Origin: an uncultured Prochlorococcus sp.
GTDB lineage: Bacteria; Cyanobacteriota; Cyanobacteriia; PCC-6307; Cyanobiaceae
Length of the DNA stretch: 64,000 bases
NCBI GenBank assembly: GCA_902539115.1
Contig: CACBHP010000002.1
Span: forward strand, 1 to 64,000
Reading direction: 5' to 3'
Position numbers and translations under genes: made by a program. The notes under the pieces were generated by a model. The model was not told where the DNA came from. It made no database searches and saw only the letters and a list, made by a program, of their open reading frames with translations. This document shows positions 19,617 through 29,730 of this stretch, piece after piece; the stretch's first letter is position 1; each line of letters starts with the position of its first letter.

Positions 19617-21036
19617 GATCCTTTAATTCTCCAATCAAATCATTCAGTACCTTTTTTGCATCACCAAAGACCATTGAGGTATTTGGCAGATCAAATAAAT
19701 CATTTTTTATTCCGGAGTAACCTGCACTCATACCACGTTTAATTACAAATACCGTTCTTGCTTCCTGCACATCAAGAACTGGCATGCCATATAAAGGAGA
19801 AGAGCTATCATTTTTAGCTTGAGGATTAACCACATCATTTGCTCCTAAAACTAAAACAACATCCGTTGCTGGAAAATCAGGATTTACAACGTCCATCTCT
19901 TTAAGTTGTTCGTAAGGAACATCTGCTTCTGCTAAAAGTACATTCATATGTCCAGGCATCCTCCCTGCTACAGGATGAATTGCGTAAACAACTTCAATAC
20001 CATTTTGCTCTAGTTTTTTTGTCACTTCCCTCAAAGTATGTTGAGCTTGAGCTACTGCTAGACCATAACCAGGAACAATAATTACCTTGTTGGCTGCCTC
20101 TAAAGTCAATGCACATTCTTCAACACTGCAAGAAGTTATATTTGTATATTCTCCTGAGCCAGAAGAGGCTGTACTTTGCGCCGATAAAGATCCTCCAAAG
20201 AGAACTGAGACCAATGATCTATTCATACCCTTGCACATTACTTGAGTTAGTATTAGTCCTGCCGCTCCAACCATTGCTCCTGCTACTATCAAAAGCTGAC
20301 TATCTACAACGAAACCTGCTGCCGCTGCTGCAATCCCTGAATAGCTATTTAATAAGGATATGACGACTGGCATATCAGCACCACCAATTGGCAAAGTAAC
20401 TCCAATACCTAATAAAGAAGAAACTATAACTAAAAGCCAAATAGAACTTGTATTGCCTTTTATCAAATCAAAAAAGGCTATCAAGGAAGCAACTGCAAAA
20501 ACAATATTTACAAAATGTCTAACTTTGCTCTGAGTCCATACTGGAGTTGACAACCAACCCTGTAACTTTGCCATTGCCACAATTGAACCTGTGAAAGTAA
20601 TGGCACCAACAAATATAGAAACAGATATTGAAACCTCGTTAATCAGTGACTTAAAAAAATCAAAATTTTCTTGGACATCAGATATAGGAAAAATAGCTAC
20701 TCCAAGGGCCACTAAAAGTGATGACATTCCTCCACAACCATTAAACAATGCAACTGTTTCAGGCATGGAGGTCATAGGTACTTTTTTTGCAAGAATTGCT
20801 CCGAATAAACTACCTATTATTGATCCAATTATTATCCAAATCCAAGACTGAATAGCAATTCCAGAAGTGCTTAAATAATAAGAAAGTAATCCTACTACTG
20901 ATAGCGACATTGCAAATGCAGCTAATCTATTGGCATCCCTTGCTGATTTTACTTTTGACAATCCTTTTATTCCCAAAGCCAGTAAAAGTACTGCTAGAAG
21001 GTCAATAACGAATTTAATAATTACAGGTGGATTCAT
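19597..21036 (-). CDS. pntB: NAD(P) transhydrogenase subunit beta
   Basis: IVPGYGLAVAQAQHTLRE, YGMPVLDVQEARTVFVIKRGMSAGY. Confidence 0.97.
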   Translation of the reverse strand: MNPPVIIKFVIDLLAVLLLALGIKGLSKVKSARDANRLAAFAMSLSVVGLLSYYLSTSGIAIQSWIWIIIGSIIGSLFGAILAKKVPMTSMPETVALFNGCGGMSSLLVALGVAIFPISDVQENFDFFKSLINEVSISVSIFVGAITFTGSIVAMAKLQGWLSTPVWTQSKVRHFVNIVFAVASLIAFFDLIKGNTSSIWLLVIVSSLLGIGVTLPIGGADMPVVISLLNSYSGIAAAAAGFVVDSQLLIVAGAMVGAAGLILTQVMCKGMNRSLVSVLFGGSLSAQSTASSGSGEYTNITSCSVEECALTLEAANKVIIVPGYGLAVAQAQHTLREVTKKLEQNGIEVVYAIHPVAGRMPGHMNVLLAEADVPYEQLKEMDVVNPDFPATDVVLVLGANDVVNPQAKNDSSSPLYGMPVLDVQEARTVFVIKRGMSAGYSGIKNDLFDLPNTSMVFGDAKKVLNDLIGELKDLGVGEK

Positions 21037-21044
21037 GTTAAAAA

Positions 21045-21338
21045 TTACTTCTTATTTGATGGTTTACGACTAAACATCGCGAGCATTCGATCAGTTACAA
21101 AGAAACCGCCTACAACGTTGAAAAGAGCAAATCCAAGAGAAACTGAACCAATAATTAAAAGTGGTACGTTACCTTCTGCTTTTACAATTAAAGTCAAGGC
21201 TGCAAGCATTGTTATTCCTGAAATTGCATTTGCTCCACTCATTAGAGGTGTGTGAAGAGTAGGAGGAACTTTTCCAATTAACTCGAGGCCTAATAAACTA
21301 CCAAGTAAAAGAACCCAAAGAAGACTTATAAAAGACAT
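21045..21338 (-). CDS. pntA: NAD(P) transhydrogenase subunit alpha, membrane part
   Basis: GKVPPTLHTPLMSGANAISGI. Confidence 0.95.
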   Translation of the reverse strand: MSFISLLWVLLLGSLLGLELIGKVPPTLHTPLMSGANAISGITMLAALTLIVKAEGNVPLLIIGSVSLGFALFNVVGGFFVTDRMLAMFSRKPSNKK

Positions 21339-21350
21339 AATTTTAAAACC

Positions 21351-22481
21351 TCAATTTTCAAAAACTTTATTTTGAAGAACAACTCCTTCATCGCTTAATA
21401 AACATCCAGAAATTAGTTCATCCTCTTTATCTAATTTAATTACACCATCTTTTATAAATGGTGTAATCAAAGATGTTAAGTTCTTAGCATAAAGTGAACT
21501 TGCATCATAAGGAACTGATGAGGGTAATTCGCCCGCTCCTATAAGTTTTACCCCATCTTTGATAATAGTTTCATTTGATTTTGATCCTTCGCAGTTCCCT
21601 CCCTGAGAAACTGCTAAATCAATAACTACTGCACCAGGCCTCATTTTTTCAATCATGGGAGAGTCTATTAAAACAGGGGCCTTTTTACCTAGAACTTGCG
21701 CAGTACATATAGCAACATCGGCTTCAGATAAATATTTAGTTAAAGTTGCCTTCTGTTTTGATAGGAATTCGGGTGTTACAGCTTTTGCATAACCTCCTGC
21801 CTCTCCTGGCTTTTCCTCAACTTCAGGAAGTTCTATAAATCTTGCTCCGAGGGACTCTACTTGTTCTTTAACAGCAGGTCTAATATCAGATACAAATACT
21901 ATTGCTCCAAGTCTTTTTGCTGTCGCAACTGCCTGTAATCCTGCAACGCCTCCACCAAGAACCACTACTTTGGCAGGTTGGACTGTCCCTGCTGCAGTCA
22001 TAAGCATTGGGAAATATCTATCTAACTCACTTGCTGCCAAAAGAACTGCTTTATATCCAGCAATATTGGCCTGTGAAGAAAGAACATCAGAAGATTGAGC
22101 TCTACTAATCCTTGGAAGCAACTCTAGTGATAAAGCTGAAATCTTATTACTATTTATAATCCTAAGAAGCTCCTTATTACCATAAGGGTTAAGGAGACCA
22201 AGAAGAACAGCGCCTTTCTTTAATTTGGTTAAATTATCCTCTGATGGAGGATGAACACAAAATATTAAGTCCGCTTCACCCCAAATTTTTTGATCTAAAT
22301 TATTTATTATTATTCCGCCCGATTCTTCATATGTTAAGTCACTAAATCCTGATAATTTTCCTGCTGAACTTTCAATATAAACATCACATCCAAGGCTTTT
22401 TAATTTCTTTACTGCTTCTGGTGTAGCTGAAACTCTCCTTTCACCAGAGCTTGTTTCGGAAGGAATAAGTATCTTTGTCAA
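21351..22481 (-). CDS. pntA: NAD(P) transhydrogenase subunit alpha, soluble part
   Basis: GERRVSATPEAVKKL; VVLGGGVAGLQAVATAKRLGA. Confidence 0.97.
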   Translation of the reverse strand: MTKILIPSETSSGERRVSATPEAVKKLKSLGCDVYIESSAGKLSGFSDLTYEESGGIIINNLDQKIWGEADLIFCVHPPSEDNLTKLKKGAVLLGLLNPYGNKELLRIINSNKISALSLELLPRISRAQSSDVLSSQANIAGYKAVLLAASELDRYFPMLMTAAGTVQPAKVVVLGGGVAGLQAVATAKRLGAIVFVSDIRPAVKEQVESLGARFIELPEVEEKPGEAGGYAKAVTPEFLSKQKATLTKYLSEADVAICTAQVLGKKAPVLIDSPMIEKMRPGAVVIDLAVSQGGNCEGSKSNETIIKDGVKLIGAGELPSSVPYDASSLYAKNLTSLITPFIKDGVIKLDKEDELISGCLLSDEGVVLQNKVFEN

Positions 22482-22606
22482 TTTATTTATTTTTTTAACA
22501 TACTAAATATAAATTGAAGAAAGTCAAAAGTCTTAGATTTTTGTTAAAAAAATATTTTCTTTTCTGTAAAAAATAGCTATCTAGAATATAGGCACTAAAT
22601 AATCCA

Positions 22607-23185
22607 ATGAGTATAAAAGCAATCGAATGTCCTGATGGAGTATGTCACAGTCATCATGGTGGTCATGCTGTTCCAAGACAAACTATGCAGAAAAATCTAG
22701 AAAAGCATGGGAAAGACTGGTGCGAGAAATTAGCAGAGAGAATTTATGAAATGTCAGTTGATACTTATTCCCAGACAGTCATGCCTAGTCTCCACTCTGC
22801 AGGTTGGCAAAGAAGACATTTAGATTGGGAATTTAAGCTGTCAGAAAATGATTCTGAACCTGATGAAGCTCTTGTTGAAGGAATTATTAATGCCACAGAA
22901 AGCTTTCTAAGAAGTAGTGAGGTGCATCGATTATTTATTCAAGAATTAGTCCAGGGCACATTTGAGGAAGCAAATGACAAAAAAATAATTTCAAAAGCAA
23001 TAAAATCTATCATTGAAGAAGAAATTGTTAGTTCACTAAGAGAAAAGAAAGAAACTCTTTTAAAGAAAATATCCGCAAAATTAATATCAGAAGAAAAAGT
23101 TAGCGAGGAACTTGCAACAAATTCAGCTAAAGAGGGTTTTGAGGAAGTTGAAAGACTACTTGCAAATCACAGCGAGGCAGTTTAA
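22607..23185 (+). CDS. conserved cyanobacterial hypothetical protein with His-rich N-terminus
   Basis: 192-aa ORF, CPDGVCHSHHGGHAV. Confidence 0.7.
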   Translation: MSIKAIECPDGVCHSHHGGHAVPRQTMQKNLEKHGKDWCEKLAERIYEMSVDTYSQTVMPSLHSAGWQRRHLDWEFKLSENDSEPDEALVEGIINATESFLRSSEVHRLFIQELVQGTFEEANDKKIISKAIKSIIEEEIVSSLREKKETLLKKISAKLISEEKVSEELATNSAKEGFEEVERLLANHSEAV

Positions 23186-23339
23186 CTCTTATTCTTTATA
23201 TTTTCTTTATAATTAGCGCAAAAATGCACTCAAATATAAATTAAAGATTAAATTATTGTTTGGAAGTACGAAGTTGTAACTTATTAGACAATACTTATGC
23301 TCTTTGATGTGTTTATCTATATACAACTTTTAGCTTTCT

Positions 23340-23564
23340 ATGGACGATTTTATTAGAAAAAGAATCGATATTGCAACATGTTGGGCAACCAACAGAATTT
23401 CTGCAATGGATACTCTAGAAAGATATGAAGATAGCTATGCAATTGCAGAAGAATTTAGAGAGTGGATATTACATATTGGAGAAAAGAATGAAAATTTAAA
23501 AGATTCTGTTCTTAACTTCCCAAAGGAATTAAAAAAATTATTAGACCAAAAAGTTAACGATTAA
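23340..23564 (+). CDS. hypothetical protein
   Basis: 74-aa ORF, followed by terminator. Confidence 0.55.
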   Translation: MDDFIRKRIDIATCWATNRISAMDTLERYEDSYAIAEEFREWILHIGEKNENLKDSVLNFPKELKKLLDQKVND

Positions 23565-23583
23565 ATAACAAATCTATCGAGTG

Positions 23584-23613
23584 AAACCCGCCCTACATTA
23601 TCTGGGTTTGTTT
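23584..23613 (+). terminator. intrinsic terminator
   Basis: AAACCC...GGGTTTgttt. Confidence 0.5.
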
Positions 23614-23643
23614 ATTATTATTAGTAGTGAAATTTGCAAATAA

Positions 23644-25020
23644 ATGGAAAATAAAGAAAACATTTCTAACTTAGAAAATGTTGTAATTATTGGTTCTGGT
23701 CCTGCAGGCTATACAGCTGCGATATATGCAGCAAGAGCAAATCTTCAACCTTTGCTTGTAACAGGATTTAATTCTGGTGGAATTCCTGGTGGTCAATTAA
23801 TGACCACAACATTCGTTGAAAATTATCCAGGTTTCCCAGATGGAGTTCTAGGTCCTGAATTGATGGATCTAATGAAAGCTCAAGCAGAAAGATGGGGTAC
23901 TAATCTATACGAAAGTGATGTTGTTTCGATAAATACTGATTCACATCCGTTTGAATTAAAAACTTTAGAGGGAACTATCAAAGCTAACTCAATTATTATT
24001 GCAACTGGAGCAAGTGCGAATAGATTAGGCGTGATTAATGAAGATAAATTCTGGAGTAAAGGGATAAGTGCTTGTGCAATTTGTGATGGAGCAACTCCAC
24101 AATTCAGAGATGAAGAATTAGCTGTTATAGGAGGAGGCGATTCTGCATGTGAAGAAGCAGCATACCTTACAAAGTATGGTAGCAAAGTACATTTGATTGT
24201 TAGATCAGAAAAATTAAGAGCTAGCGCAGCAATGGTTGATAGAGTAAAAGCTAATCCAAAGATAGAAATCCATTGGAACACAAAGGTTGATAAAGCTGAG
24301 GGTTCTGAATGGCTTGAGAAAATAGAAACTATTCACTCCGAAGAAGGTAAAGGGGAAATCAACATAAAGGGTCTTTTTTACGCGATAGGGCACACACCAA
24401 ATACGGAGTTCTTGGGCAAAAAAATTGATTTAGATAATAAAGGATATATTGCTTGCAAATCGGGAAGACCAGAAACATCTATTGAAGGCATTTTTGCAGC
24501 AGGTGATGTTGTTGATTCTGAGTGGAGACAAGGAGTTACCGCTGCAGGAACTGGATGCATGGCAGCATTAGCTACCGAAAGATGGCTAGCCGAGAAAAAC
24601 TTAGCAAAAACTATAGTCAGAGAAACACCAGAACCAGAAAAAAAGCTTAATTCATTAGATTTTAATGAAGAAGAAGTTAATGAAGATACTTTCGATTCAA
24701 ATTCTGAATGGCAAAAAGGCAGTTATGCATTAAGGAAACTTTATCACGAGAGTAAAAAACCTATCTTAGTAATTTTTAGTTCCCCGAGCTGCGGTCCATG
24801 TCATGTTTTGAAACCTCAGTTAAAAAGGGTAATTAAAGAACTTGATGGTGCAGTTCTTGGCGTTGAAATAGATATTGATAAAGATCAAGATATTGCAAAA
24901 CAAGCTGGTATTAATGGCACACCAACAGTTCAACTTTTTAAAGAAAAATTATTAAAAAAACAATGGCAAGGTGTTAAACAAAGAAGTGAGTTTAAAGAAG
25001 CGATAAAAAATATTATCTAA
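23644..25020 (+). CDS. trxB: NADPH-dependent thioredoxin reductase fused to thioredoxin domain (NTRC-type)
   Basis: CAICDG reductase active site plus C-terminal thioredoxin-fold SSPSCGPCHVLKP. Confidence 0.96.
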   Translation: MENKENISNLENVVIIGSGPAGYTAAIYAARANLQPLLVTGFNSGGIPGGQLMTTTFVENYPGFPDGVLGPELMDLMKAQAERWGTNLYESDVVSINTDSHPFELKTLEGTIKANSIIIATGASANRLGVINEDKFWSKGISACAICDGATPQFRDEELAVIGGGDSACEEAAYLTKYGSKVHLIVRSEKLRASAAMVDRVKANPKIEIHWNTKVDKAEGSEWLEKIETIHSEEGKGEINIKGLFYAIGHTPNTEFLGKKIDLDNKGYIACKSGRPETSIEGIFAAGDVVDSEWRQGVTAAGTGCMAALATERWLAEKNLAKTIVRETPEPEKKLNSLDFNEEEVNEDTFDSNSEWQKGSYALRKLYHESKKPILVIFSSPSCGPCHVLKPQLKRVIKELDGAVLGVEIDIDKDQDIAKQAGINGTPTVQLFKEKLLKKQWQGVKQRSEFKEAIKNII

Positions 25021-25029
25021 AGTAACTTT

Positions 25030-25296
25030 TTATTTATTATTTCTCTTTGGATTATTTTTATTAGTAGAGGGTCTAGCACCACCTGCATTCCTCTCTCGGT
25101 AAGTTATCCTCCCTCTAGAAAGATCATACGGACTTATCTCAACTAACACTTTATCTCCAGCTAATAATTTAATTCTAAATTTAGTCAATTTACCTGCAGC
25201 TCTACATAAACATTGATGACCTTCAGGTTGTTCTAAGGTAACCAAATAAAATCCATTACCCTGCTCTTTTTCTATTACACCTGAAGTTTCAATCAT
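25030..25296 (-). CDS. infA: translation initiation factor IF-1
   Basis: GVIEKEQGNGFYLVTLE...GDKVLVEISPYDLSRGRITYRER. Confidence 0.93.
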   Translation of the reverse strand: MIETSGVIEKEQGNGFYLVTLEQPEGHQCLCRAAGKLTKFRIKLLAGDKVLVEISPYDLSRGRITYRERNAGGARPSTNKNNPKRNNK

Positions 25297-25388
25297 TAAT
25301 TAATCTTTTACTAAGTACATGTTATCAGAAAAAGATTGGCCAAAATTGATTTAAAAAAAATTACATATCTAAAAATATGCAATTCAAT

Positions 25389-25601
25389 TCAAATTGAAAA
25401 TTTAATTTCATTTATTATTTGAAGTTGACCATAGTAAAAATTTGCTTTCGCAATTTTTTCAGAATCTTCTAATTGATCAAAAAAAACAAACCCAAGGCTT
25501 TCCCATAATGAAGATCCGCAAACATTATTCAATTCATTTTTTGCTTCTTTTGCAAAATTATCTAGTTTTCGTTCAAGGTTTTTAGACTTAGAAACAGACA
25601 T
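25389..25601 (-). CDS. hypothetical protein
   Basis: 70-aa ORF. Confidence 0.5.
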   Translation of the reverse strand: MSVSKSKNLERKLDNFAKEAKNELNNVCGSSLWESLGFVFFDQLEDSEKIAKANFYYGQLQIINEIKFSI

Positions 25602-25658
25602 AGGACGAAAGTATATTTATATAGTACAAATATACTATCTGATTCTAAAATTGCAATA

Positions 25659-26621
25659 TTAAAAAGGTAATCTCTTTTTTTCTTCAATATTAAGATCTGC
25701 TTCCATTTCCCTTAATCTTTTAAGTATTTGTTGATAGTACTCCTTTATATAACTTTCTAGTGAGGTCATATCCTCTTTTTTAAGTTCCAATATTTCGTAA
25801 GTTTTGCTCATGTCAGCATCTAATGATTCACCACTACTAGTTACTTCAGCAAAAGCCAATCGCTCAGCGACATTAAGAGAATCTTGGAAAAAGGAAACTA
25901 CTTTTTGAGTGACACTAATAAGGAAGGGAGAAACTCTAAAAATTTTCGCCTTTTTTTCACTAAATTTTTCACATAGTGATATAACTTCGTTTGAATCCCA
26001 TGCTTTGGGACCTACTAATGGCAATGATGTTCTGTGAGTTTTTGGATTATTTACTGCTGCTACAACAACTTTCGCCATATCTTGAGTATTCATATAAGCA
26101 ATTTTAGTTGGATTCCCACTCATCCACACTGCTTGACTATCCAAGATTGGGATGGCGAATTGACCAATAACTCCCTGCATAAAAGCTGCGCATTTGAAAA
26201 TTGTATAGTCTAAAGCAGATTTCTCAAGAAGTTTTTCAGTGCAAAATTTAATATCCATCAAAGGGACATTTCTAAACTTTTCTGTTAAGAGGATAGAAAG
26301 GAATATTACTCTTTTTACATTTAAAGATTCACAAGCATTGAATAAGTTAAGTTTTCCATCCCAATCTATTTCATAAATACTTTTAGGATCATCTGGCCTG
26401 CTAGTCGCCGCATCAATAACTACTTCAATATCTTGCAATGCATATTCAATATCAGAAGAATTTAATAAATTACCTTTTGTTAGTTCACATCCCCACTCTT
26501 GTAGAAAGGAAGCTTTTCTTGGGTTTCTGACAAAGCATCTTACTTCATGTCCATCTTCTATAGCTTGCTTTGCTATTTGTCTACCAAGTGTCCCTGTTGC
26601 TCCTACTAAAAGAATCTTCAT
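25659..26621 (-). CDS. NmrA-like/Ycf39-type NAD(P)-binding protein
   Basis: LLVGATGTLGRQIAKQAIEDGHEVRCFVRNP. Confidence 0.9.
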   Translation of the reverse strand: MKILLVGATGTLGRQIAKQAIEDGHEVRCFVRNPRKASFLQEWGCELTKGNLLNSSDIEYALQDIEVVIDAATSRPDDPKSIYEIDWDGKLNLFNACESLNVKRVIFLSILLTEKFRNVPLMDIKFCTEKLLEKSALDYTIFKCAAFMQGVIGQFAIPILDSQAVWMSGNPTKIAYMNTQDMAKVVVAAVNNPKTHRTSLPLVGPKAWDSNEVISLCEKFSEKKAKIFRVSPFLISVTQKVVSFFQDSLNVAERLAFAEVTSSGESLDADMSKTYEILELKKEDMTSLESYIKEYYQQILKRLREMEADLNIEEKKRLPF

Positions 26622-26678
26622 ATTTAAGATTTACTTAACCTGTAGACCATAACTCAAATTGTGATGTATTCGTGAGAA

Positions 26679-26777
26679 TCAATCTCCCTGAAACTTTAAT
26701 AACAAAGCACCACCAATCAATCCTATTGGTATCAGTATCCAAAAAACTGCTGCAATACTAAAAATTTCTTTAGCCAT
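26679..26777 (-). CDS. petM: cytochrome b6f subunit PetM (32 aa)
   Basis: [32 protein letters not shown]; missed by ORF track. Confidence 0.93.
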   Translation of the reverse strand: MAKEIFSIAAVFWILIPIGLIGGALLLKFQGD

Positions 26778-26852
26778 AGTAAGATTTAATGATTACTATA
26801 ATTTACATTCAATATACATTTATTTGTTAAAAAAGTAGATAATGCAAATATC

Positions 26853-27812
26853 TTGAAAATTTTTGAATATATGAATAATAATTTCAAAGAAAATATAAAC
26901 TTTCCTAATTACTGGATTTGGAATGGTTTTAAAATTTGTTGGAGTGTTGCAGGCGAAGATAATAAAGTTCCAATTATCTTTCTCCATGGATTTGGCGCTA
27001 GTCGAAAACATTGGAGAAATAATTTAGAATATTTTGCGAAAAGGAATTGCGCCTCATATTCTTTAGATTTAATAGGATTTGGGGATTCAGATCAACCTGG
27101 GATTAGACAAATTGGAAAACTTGATAATGAGATTTGGTCTAATCAAGTAAAAGACTTTATTGCACAGGTGATAAGACCAAAGAATTCTGGGAAAGTAATT
27201 CTTATTGGTAATTCCCTTGGATCACTAGTTGCTTTAACATGTGCTGTTACATTAGAGGATCAGATTGCAAAAGTTATTGCATCCCCGCTGCCGGATCAAA
27301 TTCAAGAAAATAAAAAGTCGAAAACAAAAAAATTATCATTTAAGAAATTTCAAGATAAATTCATAAGAATATTTTTTATGTTTTTTCCTTTGGAGATTAT
27401 TTTATTTTTAATAACCAAATTAGATGTTATAAAACTGGGACTAAATTCTGCCTATTTCAAAAAAGATAATATTGATCGCGAATTAATAGATTTGGTAACA
27501 AAACCAGTTCTTAGGAGAACTTCAGCTAGATCATTAAGAGCTATGTGTATTGGAATGTCTACAAGAGATGAAAAATTTCAAGCTTCTTACCTATTGAGAA
27601 AACTGAGCGCCTCAAAAAAAGTTCCTTTTTTATTGATTTGGGGAGAAAAAGATAATTTCATACCTTTGTTTGTTGGTAAAAAGATTGCAAATTTCCATAG
27701 ATGGGTAAAATTAGAAATATTATCCAATTCAGGGCATTGTATCCATGATGAAGACCCATCAGTATTCAATAGAATTTCTTATGAATGGATTAGAGATTTA
27801 AAAACCTTTTAA
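26853..27812 (+). CDS. alpha/beta hydrolase
   Basis: FLHGFGASRKHW, IGNSLGSLVAL, NSGHCIHDEDP. Confidence 0.9.
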   Translation: MKIFEYMNNNFKENINFPNYWIWNGFKICWSVAGEDNKVPIIFLHGFGASRKHWRNNLEYFAKRNCASYSLDLIGFGDSDQPGIRQIGKLDNEIWSNQVKDFIAQVIRPKNSGKVILIGNSLGSLVALTCAVTLEDQIAKVIASPLPDQIQENKKSKTKKLSFKKFQDKFIRIFFMFFPLEIILFLITKLDVIKLGLNSAYFKKDNIDRELIDLVTKPVLRRTSARSLRAMCIGMSTRDEKFQASYLLRKLSASKKVPFLLIWGEKDNFIPLFVGKKIANFHRWVKLEILSNSGHCIHDEDPSVFNRISYEWIRDLKTF

Positions 27813-27815
27813 AAT

Positions 27816-28340
27816 ATGAAACATACATTATCAGTTCTTGTAGAAGATGAATCTGGAGCATTGAGTAGAATCTCAGGTCTCTTTGCTAGAAGGGGATTCA
27901 ACATAGATAGTCTTGCAGTAGGACCTGCAGAATCTAAAGGGATTTCAAGGTTAACAATGGTAGTAGAAGGTGATGATGAAACTCTTCAACAAATGACTAA
28001 GCAACTTAACAAATTATTTAATGTTCTGGGAGTTGTAGATTTTACTAATCTAGCAGCTGTTGAAAGGGAATTGATGTTACTAAAAGTTTCATCGAAAGAA
28101 GATACTAGGAGTAATATTCTTGATATAGTGCAGATTTTCCGTGCAAAAGTTGTTGACGTATCAGATATGGCCTTAACTCTCGAGGTAGTTGGAGATCCTG
28201 GAAAGTTAGTTGCTCTAGAGAAATTACTCGAACCATACGGCATCCTTGAAATAGCGAGGACTGGCAAGGTAGCTCTTAAACGCTCTTCAGGAGTTAATAC
28301 AGAAATGTTGAAAATAAACAAATATTCTCTAGAAATTTAA
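27816..28340 (+). CDS. ilvH: acetolactate synthase small subunit
   Basis: ACT domain [32 protein letters not shown]. Confidence 0.97.
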   Translation: MKHTLSVLVEDESGALSRISGLFARRGFNIDSLAVGPAESKGISRLTMVVEGDDETLQQMTKQLNKLFNVLGVVDFTNLAAVERELMLLKVSSKEDTRSNILDIVQIFRAKVVDVSDMALTLEVVGDPGKLVALEKLLEPYGILEIARTGKVALKRSSGVNTEMLKINKYSLEI

Positions 28341-28948
28341 TTAATTATCTGAACTGCCTTGATGTAGTCTTCTTTATTAATTTTTTTGATTACATCTAAT
28401 CCTTTTATAATCTTTCCAAAAATTGAATATCTTCCATCTAATTCTGGGATCTTAGTAGTTACAAAGAAAAATTCAGTTGATGAAGACTTATTCTTACCGC
28501 TCTTAACCATAGCAATTGAACCATTCTCAAAAGTATTAACTAAATTTTCAGTTTCATTAGGATTTTTTATTTGATAGTTATATCTTGGTATACTTTCTTG
28601 TTTGAATTTTATTTCTAAAGGTATTGATGGACTTGTCTTATTTAGGTTTTGATTTCTTTCAAAATAAAGTTTATTTTTTGAATTTACACCACCATGTATT
28701 AAATTTATTTGGGGATAAATTATTATTTTGTAAAATTTTTGATTTATGTAAATATCATTGTCTATGTTTTCCAGAAAGTTTGAAACAGTTACTGGATTAT
28801 CTTTACCAAATAATTCGACCTCAAAATCGCCTTTTGTAGTTTTAAAATTGACTATTTTATTAATCTGAATACAACTAAATCCAAGTTTTTTGCAGTAATA
28901 ATTTGAATCAAACTTACTTTTAAAACTACAAGCTTGCAACAAAAACAA
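28337..28948 (-). CDS. cyclophilin-type peptidyl-prolyl isomerase, lipoprotein-like N-terminus
   Basis: NFLENI...[20 protein letters not shown]...[19 protein letters not shown]. Confidence 0.85.
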   Translation of the reverse strand: MFLLQACSFKSKFDSNYYCKKLGFSCIQINKIVNFKTTKGDFEVELFGKDNPVTVSNFLENIDNDIYINQKFYKIIIYPQINLIHGGVNSKNKLYFERNQNLNKTSPSIPLEIKFKQESIPRYNYQIKNPNETENLVNTFENGSIAMVKSGKNKSSSTEFFFVTTKIPELDGRYSIFGKIIKGLDVIKKINKEDYIKAVQIIN

Positions 28949-28989
28949 AACCTGTATAAGTGATAATGTTCTTAAAAAATATTTTTTTT

Positions 28990-29547
28990 TTATTTTAAGC
29001 CCTCCAATTTAACATCCAAAAATTTAGCCAGACGAGCTCCTTCTTCTTCAACTTGAAGCAGTGGTTTAAGTTCCCCTGCACCGCTTAAAGGGAGAGGTTT
29101 TTTTCTACCTTTTAATACTAAAGCGATTCTTCTTCTAGGATTAAATCCTTCACTAATATCCAACTTTACCGATTTAATTTCATCGAAATTTAATTTAACT
29201 TCAATATCTTTGAATAATCCTTTTCTTTTTATTTCAACAGATTTTGATGATTTATCAAAATAGTTACTTCCTGAACCAAAGTTTATGTAAACCAAATACC
29301 ACAAGTAAAAATTTAATAAATTGGCTATTACTCCGTATGCTCCCATTATTATTCCTTGAGGGATAAACAATAATGTTGAAGGGTTCCCTAAAGGTAATAA
29401 ATCTCTTCCTGTGTAGCTAGAAATAGAGGCCAAAAGGAAACCAATACCTCCTATCGTTAGCATTCCTCCAATAATATAATTTGAAATTTTTCTTGATCCA
29501 CTAATTTTTTGTTCGATTTTATCGAAAGACGTAAGGTCTGAATTCAT
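28990..29547 (-). CDS. ycf4: photosystem I assembly protein Ycf4
   Basis: IIGGMLTIGGIGFLLASISSYTGRDLLP...FIPQGIIMGAYG. Confidence 0.95.
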   Translation of the reverse strand: MNSDLTSFDKIEQKISGSRKISNYIIGGMLTIGGIGFLLASISSYTGRDLLPLGNPSTLLFIPQGIIMGAYGVIANLLNFYLWYLVYINFGSGSNYFDKSSKSVEIKRKGLFKDIEVKLNFDEIKSVKLDISEGFNPRRRIALVLKGRKKPLPLSGAGELKPLLQVEEEGARLAKFLDVKLEGLK

Positions 29548-29730
29548 TTTTATCTTTTTTTAGAGCCTAATTCAGATAATTTAACAAACTAAGGGAGTAT
29601 TCTTACCTAATTTTTAATAAAAAAGTCAGGAAAGCTTTACAAGGCATTTCAGATATACAAATATTTCCCCACATTACTCTCAATTTTTGTTACAGTCACT
29701 GCGTATCCCGATGCTAAAAAACGATTTCTC

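Noticed and set aside
23880-24281. 133-aa antisense ORF
   Set aside because: Lies within NTRC on the opposite strand; shadow ORF. The same applies to 753..980, 2100..2324, 6243..6440, 12095..12397, 12952..13149, 13345..13754, 17012..17347, 20109..20363, 20591..20851, 27986..28321, 29649..30073, 33375..33701, 42017..42235, 55607..55873, 57207..57563 and similar
26820-27011. 63-aa minus ORF
   Set aside because: Overlaps the start of the alpha/beta hydrolase; shadow ORF
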